DNA of 64,000 nt from Novosphingobium sp. PP1Y (GCF_000253255.1 NC_015580.1:3237001-3301000), one strand, 5' to 3'. Counted from the first letter of the stretch, positions 8,216 to 18,099 are shown. Program-made: numbers and translations. Notes: generated by a model not told the origin, from the letters alone.

Positions 8216-10669
8216 TTACTTGGCCGTGCGCGCGAGGACCTCGCCCACTTTTTCGGAAAGCTGCTGGACCGAGAACGGCTTGGGCATGAACCAGGCATTC
8301 GACAGGCCGATCTCCTTGCGCAGCTGTTCCTCGGCATAACCCGACATGAACAGTACCGGCAGGTTCGGCTGCAGCCTGCGGATTTCGCGCGCCATGGCCG
8401 GGCCGTCGAGCGAAGGCATGACGACGTCGGAAACGACGATATCGAACTGGCCGCCCTCTTCCACGAGCGCGAGCCCCTCTTCCCCGTCGCGGGCGCTGGT
8501 GACTTCGTAGCCCTGCCGCGTGAGCGAGCGCTCGGCGACCATGCGCACCGGGTCCTCGTCCTCGACCAGAAGGATGCGCCCGCCGCCGGCCCACTGGCTC
8601 AGCACGGGCGCCTCTTCCTTGACCGACGGAGTCGGCGTCGTGCCCGGAGCAACGTGATAGACCGGCAGGTAGACGATGAAGCGCGTGCCCTTGCCCACTT
8701 CGCTCTCGGCGAAGATGAAGCCGCCCGACTGCTTGACGATGCCGTAAACGGTCGAAAGCCCCAACCCGGTGCCCTTGCCCTGCTCCTTGGTGGTGAAGAA
8801 CGGCTCGAAGATCTTGCCCAGATGCTCGGGCGCGATGCCGCCTCCGGTATCCTCGACGATGAGCGCGGTGTACTCGCCCGCCGGGATGATCTCGCTGCGC
8901 ATCGCGCGCACGTCGGTCGTGGTCACCTTGCGCGTCGCGAGGGTGAGGACGCCCGAGCCGTCACCGCCCTTCTTGGCGCTGGACGACTGCATCGCATCGC
9001 GCGCGTTGACCGCGAGGTTGACGATGACCTGCTCGAGCTGGGTCGGGTCGGCGCGCACCGGTCCGAGATCGCGGTCGTGCGAAACGACCAGCTCGATCTT
9101 CTCACCGATCAGGCGGCGCAGCATCTGCGACACATCGGCAACGACGTCGGGCAGCTGCAGCACTTCGGGCCGCAGCGTCTGCTGACGCGAGAAGGCGAGC
9201 AGCTGGCGGGTCAGCGATGCGGCACGGTTCGAATTGGCGCGGATCTGCTGGATGTCGTCATAGTCCGAGTCGCCCGGCGTATGGCGCATCAGCATGAGGT
9301 CGCAGGTCCCCAGGATCGCGGTCAGCACATTGTTGAAATCATGCGCGACGCCGCCGGCCAACTGGCCGACCGCCTGCATCTTCGTGGCCTGGGCGACCTG
9401 CCGCTTGAGCCGGGTTTCCTCCGAAGTGTCGGTCAGGCCAAGCAGGACCGCGGGCTCACCCAGCCCACGCACACCTGCAAGGCTGAGCGAGACCGGATCG
9501 TCGGGCTGCGCAGTCAGGCGAATCGCGATGTCGCCTGCGGCAGCGGGCCCTTGCGCGAAACGGCGGATCGATTCGGACAGCGCACGCTTGTCCTCGCGAA
9601 CGACGAGGTCGGTGGGATAAGTCGGCGGATCCTGCCCTTCGCGTCCGGCCGCGCGCATGAAGGCGGGGTTGGCGAACAGGAGGTGCCCGTCACGGTCGGC
9701 CATGGCGAGGCCGAGAGGCAACTGGCTGAGCAGGGCTTCCAGATGCGGCGCGGAATTCCCGCCGCCGCCCGCTGCGCCGATCCCCTGTCCGGCCTCCATC
9801 ACCAACATCAGTGAAGGAGTCGTGTTGGGGTCTGGCTCGACCGGCGAGTCCGGATCGGCGACTGGCACGTGATAGAGGACCAGCGGGCTGCCGCGGCCAT
9901 TGTCGCGCGCCCAGCCGATGCGCTCGCCTTCCTCCTGGCTGAGCAGCGAGACGAAATCCTCGCCGGTGAGATCGATTGCCTCGTCGCCGGCAGCGCGCAG
10001 CGCGAAACCCTTGCTGGCGGCGCGGATCATGCCGTCCGGTTCGACCAGGGCAGCGCCGATCCCGGCACGGGCGAGGCCCTTGCCAAGCTTGCCCTCAAGC
10101 TGGGTCACGATATCGCCGATGAGGTCCACCGAACTGACCGGCGCGATGCGCCAGACGAGAAAGTCGTCGCCGCGACCGGAACGGCGCACTTCGATCCGCC
10201 ACTGCCGCGCTCCGCCGGGATACTCGGGCCCGGCGGCCACATCGGCCGAAGCGGCGCCGTCGCGCCAGGCTGCGCGGCTGGCATCGGCAAGACGTTCAAG
10301 CGAAAGTTCGTCGAGCGGAAGGCGCGGCGGCGCGTAACCGGTGCCGAACCACGCCTCGAAGCTGGCATTGGCGCAAGTCAGCCGTCCGGCGCGATCGGTC
10401 ACGGCAATGGCCATGTCCGGCCGGTCGATCGCGGCGACCGTTACCGACCAGTCAGGCTGGGCGAACTCGGCCTCGGCCTCCTGAGGCCGGTTGCGAACGA
10501 TCAACCAGGCCAGCCCCGCCAAGGCAACGATCGCGCCGAGATAGACGGAAGTGGCGAGCGAATCCTGAGTGGCGAGACCGACCAGCAACACGCTGAAAGC
10601 CATCGCGAGGCCGACCACCAGGAAGTCGGTCTGGCGACCCTGGCGCATGGCCTCGTCGATCAGCTTCAC
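8216..10669 (-). CDS. cckA: cell-cycle hybrid histidine kinase CckA
   Basis: The membrane hybrid kinase that feeds phosphate to CtrA through ChpT in alphaproteobacteria. Of 817 residues, two membrane helices lie near residues 17-60. PAS-like regions follow, then a HisKA domain with phospho-acceptor His443 in GGVAHDFNNVLTAILG, and a HATPase_c domain with GTGLGLSTVYGIVKQSGG. The C-terminal receiver domain has phospho-Asp748 in VSDVVMPSLDG. It starts with GTG, whose GTGA overlaps the TGA of the upstream DUF2062 gene, so it is translationally coupled to the smpB operon. Confidence 0.93.
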   Translation of the reverse strand: MKLIDEAMRQGRQTDFLVVGLAMAFSVLLVGLATQDSLATSVYLGAIVALAGLAWLIVRNRPQEAEAEFAQPDWSVTVAAIDRPDMAIAVTDRAGRLTCANASFEAWFGTGYAPPRLPLDELSLERLADASRAAWRDGAASADVAAGPEYPGGARQWRIEVRRSGRGDDFLVWRIAPVSSVDLIGDIVTQLEGKLGKGLARAGIGAALVEPDGMIRAASKGFALRAAGDEAIDLTGEDFVSLLSQEEGERIGWARDNGRGSPLVLYHVPVADPDSPVEPDPNTTPSLMLVMEAGQGIGAAGGGGNSAPHLEALLSQLPLGLAMADRDGHLLFANPAFMRAAGREGQDPPTYPTDLVVREDKRALSESIRRFAQGPAAAGDIAIRLTAQPDDPVSLSLAGVRGLGEPAVLLGLTDTSEETRLKRQVAQATKMQAVGQLAGGVAHDFNNVLTAILGTCDLMLMRHTPGDSDYDDIQQIRANSNRAASLTRQLLAFSRQQTLRPEVLQLPDVVADVSQMLRRLIGEKIELVVSHDRDLGPVRADPTQLEQVIVNLAVNARDAMQSSSAKKGGDGSGVLTLATRKVTTTDVRAMRSEIIPAGEYTALIVEDTGGGIAPEHLGKIFEPFFTTKEQGKGTGLGLSTVYGIVKQSGGFIFAESEVGKGTRFIVYLPVYHVAPGTTPTPSVKEEAPVLSQWAGGGRILLVEDEDPVRMVAERSLTRQGYEVTSARDGEEGLALVEEGGQFDIVVSDVVMPSLDGPAMAREIRRLQPNLPVLFMSGYAEEQLRKEIGLSNAWFMPKPFSVQQLSEKVGEVLARTAK

Positions 10670-11280
10670 GCAGCCGCCTCAAGCGACGCACCGGCCTCGC
10701 GGGCGCGGGCCTCGCGCTCGGCACGGGCCTGGGCGTGGCGAAGGCGGCGGGCACGGTGCTTGCGGCCGATCCAGCTGCGCCAGATCAGGCCAGAAAGAAC
10801 ATAGCCGAGCGCTGAAGCGACGATGGCAAGCACGATGAAGCCGACGGCAGCGAACCCCGCGGACTGAGCGAACCAGACGAGCGTATCCCAGCCGCTGTGG
10901 TCCATGCCGCTGCCGACCGCGGACGCCACTCCCGTGGGATCGACATGCAGGAAGAAGCGACCCACCCGATTGGCGACCACCACCCAGAACGGCAAGGTGA
11001 AAGGATTGGTCACGAAGGTAACGAGCGCGGCGATCGACACATTGGCGCGCGCTGGAAGCGCGAGGAACGCGGCAAGGAAGATCTGCCCGACAGGGACGAT
11101 GAAACCGGCGAAAAGCCCAAGCGCCACCCCGCGCGGCACCGAGCGGCGGGTATAACGCCACAGTTCCGGGCTGAGCACGCGGTGGGCGATCGGCGCTATC
11201 CAGCGATTGCGCTCGAAATCCTCCCGCGAAGGCATGCGCCGGTGCAGCGAAGTGGAGATGCGACGGAAAATGCCACTCAC
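10666..11280 (-). CDS. DUF2062 membrane protein, copy 2 in operon
   Basis: A small membrane protein of about 204 residues and unknown function. The start is taken at GTG (VSGIFRRISTSLHRRMPS) because its GTGA overlaps the stop of the preceding DUF2062 gene and because the N-terminus then aligns with that paralogue (MSALLTRLSAWLHRQMPT). The family signature YTRRSVPRGVALGLFAG is followed by hydrophobic helices, TFVTNPFTLPFWVV, and a basic tail after WIGRKHRAR. It overlaps cckA by 4 bases. An in-frame upstream start would give 228 residues but would overlap its neighbour by 76 bases. Confidence 0.85.
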   Translation of the reverse strand: MSGIFRRISTSLHRRMPSREDFERNRWIAPIAHRVLSPELWRYTRRSVPRGVALGLFAGFIVPVGQIFLAAFLALPARANVSIAALVTFVTNPFTLPFWVVVANRVGRFFLHVDPTGVASAVGSGMDHSGWDTLVWFAQSAGFAAVGFIVLAIVASALGYVLSGLIWRSWIGRKHRARRLRHAQARAEREARAREAGASLEAAA

Positions 11281-11843
11281 GAATCGAAATCCCGACCAGA
11301 ACGCCTGAGCCTTGCACGATGCTTGCGCCCTATCCAGAAACGCCAGAACCATACAGTGACAAAATAGCTAACGACGGACGCTACCACCGATTGCACAAAC
11401 AATCCGATAACGATGGCGGGCGCAGTATCCGAAAGCAGCCACGACCACCATTCGTGCACGCCCGCACCTGAACGGACCATGGCGTTCACGGTTTCGACAT
11501 CGGCGTGAAAGCCGAAACTGTTTCCGATTGCTACGGCCAGCGGCAGAATAATCAGGATCGTCGTGAACGGATTGCTGATGAAGGTAACCGCGGCGGCCAG
11601 CGGAATGTTGCCGCGAACCGGCACGCACATCAACGCAGCGCCCACGATCTGCACGCCGGGGATCAGCGCGAAGATGCCGACGAACATTCCGACGGCAACG
11701 CCGCGCGGGACCGAGCGGCGGGTAAAGCGGAACAATTCGCGTCGCCGCGAGATGGGAGCGGTAAGCCGATTCGCCTCGAGTTGCTCGTGCGTGGGCATCT
11801 GGCGATGGAGCCAGGCTGACAGGCGGGTCAGCAGCGCGCTCAT
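11277..11843 (-). CDS. DUF2062 membrane protein, copy 1 in operon
   Basis: A membrane protein of about 188 residues with the DUF2062 hallmark FTRRSVPRGVAVGMFVGIF, then TFISNPFTTILIIL and a terminal WIGRKHRARLRRSG. It is clearly a paralogue of the next gene. The start is at ATG (MSALLTRLSAW), whose ATGA overlaps the smpB stop; a longer upstream reading frame is only smpB read out of frame. The biochemical role is unknown. In some bacteria the domain is found with cell-envelope genes, but here the only context is smpB upstream and cckA downstream. Confidence 0.87.
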   Translation of the reverse strand: MSALLTRLSAWLHRQMPTHEQLEANRLTAPISRRRELFRFTRRSVPRGVAVGMFVGIFALIPGVQIVGAALMCVPVRGNIPLAAAVTFISNPFTTILIILPLAVAIGNSFGFHADVETVNAMVRSGAGVHEWWSWLLSDTAPAIVIGLFVQSVVASVVSYFVTVWFWRFWIGRKHRARLRRSGRDFDS

Positions 11844-12322
11844 CCGTGGTCCCGCAAGATCCTGCCCTGCTCGCGCTTCCAGTCGCGTTCCTTGATCGTG
11901 TGCCGCTTGTCGGCGGCGTTCTTGCCCTTGGCAAGCGCGAGTTCGACTTTCGCCCGCCCCCGGCTGTTGAAGTAGATCGACAGCGGCACCAGCGTCATGC
12001 CCTTGCGCTCGACCGCACCCTGCAGGCGCGCGATCTCGCGCTCGTGCAGCAGCAGCTTGCGCGGCCGCTTGGGCACATGATTGTAGCGATTCCCATGGCT
12101 GAACTCGGGCACGTTGGAGTTCACCAGCCAGCATTCGCCGTTCTTGATCTCGGCATAGGATTCGCCGATCGATCCCTCGCCGAAACGCAGCGATTTCACC
12201 TCCGTGCCGGTCAGCGCGATGCCGGCCTCGAAAGTGTCTTCAATGTGATAGTCGAAGCGGGCCTTGCGGTTTTCCGCGACGCTCTTCTTCTTGTCGAATG
12301 TCTTGTGCTGCGGGCGTGCCAT
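11840..12322 (-). CDS. smpB: SsrA-binding protein SmpB
   Basis: Binds tmRNA and delivers it to stalled ribosomes for trans-translation. The 160-residue protein starts MARPQHKTFDKKKSVAENRKARFDYH (only part quoted as motif: AENRKARFDYHIED), has the OB-fold core LTGTEVKSLR and NVPEFSHGNRYNH, and ends in the basic tail KNAADKRHTIKERDWKRE expected to fold on the ribosome. It is first in the run smpB-DUF2062-DUF2062-cckA, where every junction is a 4-base stop/start overlap. Confidence 0.96.
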   Translation of the reverse strand: MARPQHKTFDKKKSVAENRKARFDYHIEDTFEAGIALTGTEVKSLRFGEGSIGESYAEIKNGECWLVNSNVPEFSHGNRYNHVPKRPRKLLLHEREIARLQGAVERKGMTLVPLSIYFNSRGRAKVELALAKGKNAADKRHTIKERDWKREQGRILRDHG

Positions 12323-12558
12323 GTCGGTGCGCCATGTAGGGATTCAAAAGCGAAAAGGAAACGCCCCTTCGGGACGAATTGCAGCGCGCTTGTGCCGAAT
12401 TCCCCGGCGCCTTCAGTACAGGTCCCGAAAGGCGCGCACAGCAAGTCCTGCCGGGATGCACATTACAAAGATTTAAACGGAGAAGCCGGGCTGCCCGACT
12501 TGCCTTGCGGCATCCTTCCCGAAATACCGAATCGCGAATATCGGGGGAATTCAGACAA

Positions 12559-14490
12559 GTGCGAAAGATACTTCTTGCCACGGCGAGCCTGATTGCTGCG
12601 CCCCTTCCATCGCTTGCCGATGCCGCACCGCCACCGCTCGAGGCTTATGGAGAGTTGCCCAGCGTCGAGGATATCGCGATCTCGCCCTCCGGCAACCTCG
12701 CCACGATCGCCTGGATTGCTGGTATGCGCCGGATCGTGACTTTCGATCCTACGGGGCGCCCGACGATCAACGCGCCTACCGGCGATGCCAAAATCAGGGG
12801 CCTGAACTGGGCGGATGACGACATTCTCCTGATCACCAACAGCGCAACCGTCGGCCTCGGACCCTACTTCGCGGCGAGTAAGTACGAACTGTCCGGGACG
12901 CTCATCCTCTCTGTCAGCAACCCCAAGCCCGAACTCGTTTTCGCCGGAACCAGCTCCATCGCCAACACGACCCGGGGCAGTTACGGAATCCGCAGGATCA
13001 ACGGCAAGACTGTCGGCTACTTCGGTGGCATCGGCATGGGGCGTTCTATGGGCAACTCCTATTTCAAACATGGACGCGCACTGCTCTATGCGGTTGACCT
13101 GCCCACCAACAGGGCGCGGCAAGTGGCCAGCGCACCTGCCGAAAACCACTACAGAGACTGGCTGGTCGACACCCGGGGTCAGGTCGCGGCGACACTCGAC
13201 ATCGCCGATTTCAACGGCTCCTGGCAGATCGAGAATGCCAATAACGAAGTGATCGCAAGCGGGATCAGCGCCACCGGCGACGTCAGCCTGCTGTGGTTCG
13301 GATACGACGGTTCGACGGTCATTTACGCAACGGAAGACGAAGATGGATCGTCGCACTGGTTCGAGGTTCCCCTGGCAGGCGGACAGGCGCGGGAAATCCT
13401 CGCCGACGTTGCCGTTTCTCGCACTTACGTAGATCCGGCGAGCAGCCGCATGCTCGGCTACCGCGAGCGCGGCGACGAGCCCAAGGCGGTAATGGCCGAT
13501 CCAAAGGTGAACAGCACGCTCGCCAAGATCTTCGCTGCCTTTCCAGGCCGCAGAATCAGCCTCAAGGACTGGACACCCGACTTTTCGAAGATCCTCGTAC
13601 GCACCGAAGGCAATCGCGACAGCGGAACCTGGTTCAAGGTCGATCTGGCCACCCGCAAGGCCTTGCCAATCGGCGATGAACGCCCGGCGATTGGCCCCGA
13701 CGACGTCGGCCCGATTTCGCGCGTCAGCTACACCGCGGCAGACGGACTGGAGATGGACGGCATCCTGACCCTGCCTCCCGGCCGCGAAGCGAAGAACCTT
13801 CCGGTCATCATGCTTCCGCACGGCGGACCCTCGGCTCAGGACGATATCGGCTTCGACTGGTGGGCGCAGGCCTTCGCCTCGCGCGGCTATGCAGTTTTCC
13901 AGCCCAATTTTCGCGGCTCCACCAACCGCGACGATGCCTTCCGCCACGCCGGGGACGGGCAATGGGGCCGCAAGATGCAGACCGACATCACCGACGGGCT
14001 GGCCGAACTGGTTCGGCAAGGGATTGTCGACCCACGCCGCGCCTGCATCGTGGGGGCCAGCTACGGCGGCTATGCCGCGCTTGCAGGCGTTACGCTGCAG
14101 CACGGATTCTACCGCTGTGCGGTTTCGGTTGCCGGCGTGTCCGATGTCGACCTGATGTACCAGACCGACCTGACCGAAAGCGGCCGCTCGCGGATGACCG
14201 GGCGGGCGCTTCGCGCACAACTGGGCGACAGCAAGTCCTACGAAGAGATCTCGCCGCGTCGATTCGCGGACAACGCCGATGCGCCGGTCCAGCTGATCCA
14301 CGGCAAGGACGATACCGTCGTCCCGTTCAAGCAGAGCGCAGTCATGGCCGACGCGCTCAAGGACGCTGGCAAGCCTTACGAGATGGTCGTGCTTGACGGC
14401 GAGGATCACTGGCTCTCGCGCAGCGAAACCCGCAAGGAGATGCTGAGCGCCGCCATGCGCTTCGTGCAGGAGCACAACCCGGCAAATTGA
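12559..14490 (+). CDS. S9 family peptidase (prolyl oligopeptidase / acylaminoacyl peptidase type)
   Basis: A secreted or periplasmic serine peptidase of 643 residues. The start is placed at a GTG giving a clean signal peptide (VRKILLATASLIAAPLPSLADA) after a GGGGGA ribosome site; an upstream in-frame ATG would add 60 residues without a signal. The first 370 or so residues form a beta-propeller. The C-terminal alpha/beta hydrolase has the nucleophile Ser501 in GASYGGYAAL, Asp585 in HGKDDTVVP and His617 in DGEDHWL. Both termini and all three catalytic residues are present, so it should be active. It converges with dapA. Confidence 0.9.
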   Translation: MRKILLATASLIAAPLPSLADAAPPPLEAYGELPSVEDIAISPSGNLATIAWIAGMRRIVTFDPTGRPTINAPTGDAKIRGLNWADDDILLITNSATVGLGPYFAASKYELSGTLILSVSNPKPELVFAGTSSIANTTRGSYGIRRINGKTVGYFGGIGMGRSMGNSYFKHGRALLYAVDLPTNRARQVASAPAENHYRDWLVDTRGQVAATLDIADFNGSWQIENANNEVIASGISATGDVSLLWFGYDGSTVIYATEDEDGSSHWFEVPLAGGQAREILADVAVSRTYVDPASSRMLGYRERGDEPKAVMADPKVNSTLAKIFAAFPGRRISLKDWTPDFSKILVRTEGNRDSGTWFKVDLATRKALPIGDERPAIGPDDVGPISRVSYTAADGLEMDGILTLPPGREAKNLPVIMLPHGGPSAQDDIGFDWWAQAFASRGYAVFQPNFRGSTNRDDAFRHAGDGQWGRKMQTDITDGLAELVRQGIVDPRRACIVGASYGGYAALAGVTLQHGFYRCAVSVAGVSDVDLMYQTDLTESGRSRMTGRALRAQLGDSKSYEEISPRRFADNADAPVQLIHGKDDTVVPFKQSAVMADALKDAGKPYEMVVLDGEDHWLSRSETRKEMLSAAMRFVQEHNPAN

Positions 14491-14531
14491 CGACCGTCCG
14501 CCGAACCGAGCGGATCGCCGGACTGTAAGGG

Positions 14532-15413
14532 TCAGAGCAGGCCGGCGTGGACCAGAGCTTCGTCGACCGCGGCGCGGGCCTTGTCATTGCAGGGGACGAG
14601 CGGCAGGCGCAGTTCGTTCTCGATCCAGTCATGGACCTGCGCCAGTGCGTACTTGCATGGGCCCGGCGAGCTGTCCTCGAACATGGCATAGTGCAGCGGA
14701 TAGAGCAGGTCGTTGAGGCGGCGCGATTCCTCGAGGTCGTTGGCCGCGCAGGCAGCCTGGAACTCGGCACAGAGCTTGGGCGCGACGTTCGCCGTCACCG
14801 AAATGCAGCCGACGCCGCCCGCTGCGTTGAACGGCAGCGCCAGTTCGTCGTCGCCGCAAAGCTGCGCGAATTCCTTGCCGATGCCGCGGCGGTGGTCTGT
14901 CACGCGGCTGAGGTCCCCGCTCGCATCCTTTATACCGATAAAGGTATCCGGGAAACGGCGCGCCAGTTCGCATACGGTCTCGGGGCGAAGGTCGGTCACG
15001 GTGCGGCCCGGCACGTTATAAAGCACGATAGGCAGCTCAGCATTTTCAGCCAGATAGCTGAAATGGGCGAGCAGGCCCTCCTGGCTCGGCTTGTTGTAGT
15101 AGGGCGCAACCACCAGTGCGGCAGCGGCTCCGCACTTCTTCGAAAAATTCATGTGGAGAAGCGCATTCATCGTATCGTTACTGCCGCAGCCGGCAATGAT
15201 CGGCACGCGCCCGGCCGCCTGCTCGATGCAGACCTCGATGACGCGGTGGTGCTCGGCGTTGGAAAGCGTCGAATTCTCGCCAGTCGTGCCGCATGGCACG
15301 AGCGCGGAGGAGCCGCATTCGATCTGCCAGTCGACCAGGCGACGGAAAGCCTGCTCGTCGAACGCCCCGTCGCGAAACGGTGTGACAAGAGCAGGAATGG
15401 ACCCCGAGAACAT
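14532..15413 (-). CDS. dapA: 4-hydroxy-tetrahydrodipicolinate synthase
   Basis: Condenses pyruvate with aspartate semialdehyde in the lysine/diaminopimelate pathway. The 293-residue protein has all family landmarks: N-terminus MFSGSIPALVTPF, GTTGEN (the Thr-Thr catalytic pair), YNVPGRT with the catalytic Tyr, and the Schiff-base Lys in IGIKDASGDL. It is divergent from the lytic transglycosylase gene. It is the housekeeping member of a superfamily that recurs twice in the catabolic region (34977 and 48173). Confidence 0.95.
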   Translation of the reverse strand: MFSGSIPALVTPFRDGAFDEQAFRRLVDWQIECGSSALVPCGTTGENSTLSNAEHHRVIEVCIEQAAGRVPIIAGCGSNDTMNALLHMNFSKKCGAAAALVVAPYYNKPSQEGLLAHFSYLAENAELPIVLYNVPGRTVTDLRPETVCELARRFPDTFIGIKDASGDLSRVTDHRRGIGKEFAQLCGDDELALPFNAAGGVGCISVTANVAPKLCAEFQAACAANDLEESRRLNDLLYPLHYAMFEDSSPGPCKYALAQVHDWIENELRLPLVPCNDKARAAVDEALVHAGLL

Positions 15414-15524
15414 GGACTTTACCCCAACTGACGTTCATTGATCGTCCGGCAATCGGCCCCGGAATCCCGGGAACCTGATGCACGGACTTCGTGTTCAGCG
15501 CCTGATAAGGAGCCTTTTCCCAAA

Positions 15525-17501
15525 ATGTCCAGCATGCAGCGAATATCTCCCCTCATCTTGCTTGCCTCGACCGCGCTCATGAGCGTTCCCGCGATGGCTC
15601 AGGAAAAGGGTGTCGATGGCCGCGAATGGGACCTGGCGCGGGCGCGGTCGATGCAGAATCACGACATGCGCGTGCACCAGTCGATCGATAACTGGAAGGT
15701 CCTAGTCGCCAACGGCAACCTCGGCTTCTCGACGTATTCCAGCTTCCTGCTGACCTATCCTGGCTACCCGCAGGAAGAGAAAATTCGCCGGTTTGCAGAG
15801 CAGGCGGTGCTGCGCGATTCGCCCGAGCCGCGCTCGGTCGCCACCTTCTTCGATCGCTTCCCCCCGCTCACCAGCAAGGGCGCGGGACGCTATGCCACCG
15901 CGCTTGCCGGGTTGCGCCGTCCCGATGCCAGGGAAAAGGCCGTCGCCGCCTGGCGCGCCGGCTCCCTCGATCCGATGGACGAGACGAGCCTGCTCACACT
16001 CTACCGCAACGTCCTGACCCCGGCCGACCACGACGCACGGATGAACGAACTGCTCTGGCAGGGAGAAACGTCGCAGGCGGAACGTCAGGTCTCGTTCGTG
16101 TCCTCGGCCAACCGCAATGCCTTCATGGAACGGCTGTCCCTTCTCCAGGGTTCGGCTCCGGGCAGCCTGGGCCTGACCCTGCCCCCGAACATCGGCCGCG
16201 ATCCCGGCTACGTCTACAACCGGGCGGTTCAGGCGCGCAAATCGGGCGGCATGTCTTCGGAAATCAACCTGCTGGCCAATCGCCCGCCGCTGTCCGAACC
16301 CGTTCCCGAACCGGAAAAGTGGGTAAAGGAACTGCTGGTCGCTGCGCGCGGGGCCGGCACCGAAAGCGCGGTGAAGATCGCCGAATCGATCGATGACGCG
16401 TTTGCTCCTGGCACCGACATCAGCCAGCTCTCCTATCGCCTGAGGGACGATTACACCTCGCTCGTCTGGCTGGGCGGAACCAAGGCGCTGTGGGATCTGG
16501 GCAATCCGCGCCGCGCGGCGCCGCTGTTCTACCGGTACGGCGCTGCGGCGCAGACCCCGGGCACTCGGTCCAAGGGCTTCTACTGGGCCGGGCGCGCCAT
16601 GGCCAAGGCAGGCGATACCGCCGGAGCCAACCGCTATTTCGAGATGGCCGCCGCCTATCCGCAGTATTTCTACGGTCAGCTTTCGCTCGAACGGCTTGGC
16701 CGCCCCCTGCCCGACCTCGACACGATGCCGCACATCGTCCCGACCAAGGCCGAACGCGAAGCCTTCATGAAAAAGCCGATCACCGATGCCGTGCGCGATG
16801 TCGCGCGCGACGGTGACTGGCGCACCACGGTCCAGTTCTTCCGCGAGATCTCGGATGCCGCGCAGACGGCGTCCGACCACGTTCTCGTCGCCGAGCTTGC
16901 CCAGGAAATCGGGCGGCGCGACCTTGCCGTCATCCTCGGGCAGAGCGCCCATGCCGACGGCTTCGGCGAGTTCGGCGAAATCGCCTTCCCGCTGATCCCC
17001 AATCCGCCGGGCACAGACTGGACCATGGTCCACGCCCTTACCCGGCAGGAAAGCCAGTTCGCGCAGAACGCCGTGAGCCATGCCGGCGCGCGTGGACTCA
17101 TGCAGCTCATGCCCGGCACGGCGCGCGAACAGGCCGGCAAGATGGGCCTGAGCTACGACCCGACCTCGCTCACCAGCGATCCCAGCTACAACATTCGCCT
17201 GGGCGACGGCTATTTCGCGCGGATGATGGATTACTACGGCGGCTCGACCCCGCTGGCCGTGGGGGCCTACAATGCCGGGCCCGGCAACGTGAACAAGTGG
17301 CTGCGCGCCAATGGCGATCCGCGCACCGGCTCGATCGACTGGATCGACTGGATCGAGCAGATCCCGATCTACGAGACCAAGAACTACATCCAGCGCGTGC
17401 TGGAAAATGCCGTGGTCTACGAAACGATCTATCCGGCAAAGTCCCCCTACAAGGGACAGACCCCGCTCAGCCACCTGATGGGCAAGCGCAAGCCGGGCTG
17501 A
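15525..17501 (+). CDS. soluble lytic murein transglycosylase (Slt70 type)
   Basis: A periplasmic enzyme that cleaves peptidoglycan glycan strands to 1,6-anhydromuropeptides. The start at MSSMQRISPLILLASTAL gives a signal peptide ending near AMAQ and follows AAGGAG. The protein (658 residues) has a long alpha-superhelical region with repeats like FYWAGRAMAKAGDTAGANRY. The C-terminal catalytic domain has Glu509 in TRQESQF, followed by GLMQLMPGTA and AVGAYNAGPGNV. Length and motif order fit family 1A transglycosylases. Confidence 0.92.
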   Translation: MSSMQRISPLILLASTALMSVPAMAQEKGVDGREWDLARARSMQNHDMRVHQSIDNWKVLVANGNLGFSTYSSFLLTYPGYPQEEKIRRFAEQAVLRDSPEPRSVATFFDRFPPLTSKGAGRYATALAGLRRPDAREKAVAAWRAGSLDPMDETSLLTLYRNVLTPADHDARMNELLWQGETSQAERQVSFVSSANRNAFMERLSLLQGSAPGSLGLTLPPNIGRDPGYVYNRAVQARKSGGMSSEINLLANRPPLSEPVPEPEKWVKELLVAARGAGTESAVKIAESIDDAFAPGTDISQLSYRLRDDYTSLVWLGGTKALWDLGNPRRAAPLFYRYGAAAQTPGTRSKGFYWAGRAMAKAGDTAGANRYFEMAAAYPQYFYGQLSLERLGRPLPDLDTMPHIVPTKAEREAFMKKPITDAVRDVARDGDWRTTVQFFREISDAAQTASDHVLVAELAQEIGRRDLAVILGQSAHADGFGEFGEIAFPLIPNPPGTDWTMVHALTRQESQFAQNAVSHAGARGLMQLMPGTAREQAGKMGLSYDPTSLTSDPSYNIRLGDGYFARMMDYYGGSTPLAVGAYNAGPGNVNKWLRANGDPRTGSIDWIDWIEQIPIYETKNYIQRVLENAVVYETIYPAKSPYKGQTPLSHLMGKRKPG

Positions 17502-17589
17502 CCCGCACGCTCGGGTCCGTGCCCGGCGGTTCACAAGTGTGGCGGCAGGCTTGGCCTGGGCCCGGTTCCTCGCTTAATGATAGCGGTCT

Positions 17590-18069
17590 ATGCAACCAGC
17601 CGGACCACCGATCACCCCTGCCGGAATGGCCGCGCTGCGCGCGCGCTATGACCACCTGCTCGGCACCGAGCGGCCAGAGATCGTCGAGATCGTTTCGTGG
17701 GCGGCGGGCAACGGGGATCGTTCGGAGAACGGCGATTACCTCTACGGCCGCAAGCGCATGCGCGAAATCGACCGCGAACTGGGCCACCTTGCGCGCCGCA
17801 TGAAAAAGCTGCGGGTGGTCGATCCCTCACGCCAGACCGAGCGCGACAGGGTTTTCTTCGGCGCCACCGTCACGATTGCGGACGAGGACGACAGCCACAA
17901 GACCATCACCATCGTCGGCGACGACGAGCAGGACGCCAGTACCGGCCGGATCGGCTGGAGCGCCCCGCTCTCGCGCGCCTTGCGCGGTGCGGCGATCGGC
18001 GATCTCAAGACCGTGCGCCTCCCGTCCGGCGAGAAGGAATGGGAAGTGATCTCCATCGAGTATCCCTAG
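17590..18069 (+). CDS. greB: transcription elongation factor GreB
   Basis: Stimulates transcript cleavage by backtracked RNA polymerase. The 159-residue protein has an N-terminal coiled coil with the acidic tip DRSENGDYLYGRKRMREID, the GreB-type version, and a C-terminal FKBP-like domain with RIGWSAPLSRALRGA and a terminal WEVISIEYP. It follows the transglycosylase gene on the same strand, 88 bases downstream. Confidence 0.92.
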   Translation: MQPAGPPITPAGMAALRARYDHLLGTERPEIVEIVSWAAGNGDRSENGDYLYGRKRMREIDRELGHLARRMKKLRVVDPSRQTERDRVFFGATVTIADEDDSHKTITIVGDDEQDASTGRIGWSAPLSRALRGAAIGDLKTVRLPSGEKEWEVISIEYP

Positions 18070-18099
18070 TATCGCAATCGGCGCAGGCCGGAGGTCGGC

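Noticed and set aside
8129..9814. Plus-strand open frame of over 500 codons
   Set aside because: Antisense shadow of cckA, which has clear kinase and receiver motifs.
12463..14475. Long minus-strand open frame opposite the S9 peptidase
   Set aside because: Antisense shadow; the plus-strand frame has signal peptide and catalytic triad.
17500..17517. GACCCG/CGGGTC hairpin after the lytic transglycosylase gene
   Set aside because: Six-base stem overlapping the stop codon without a T run; not enough for a terminator call.
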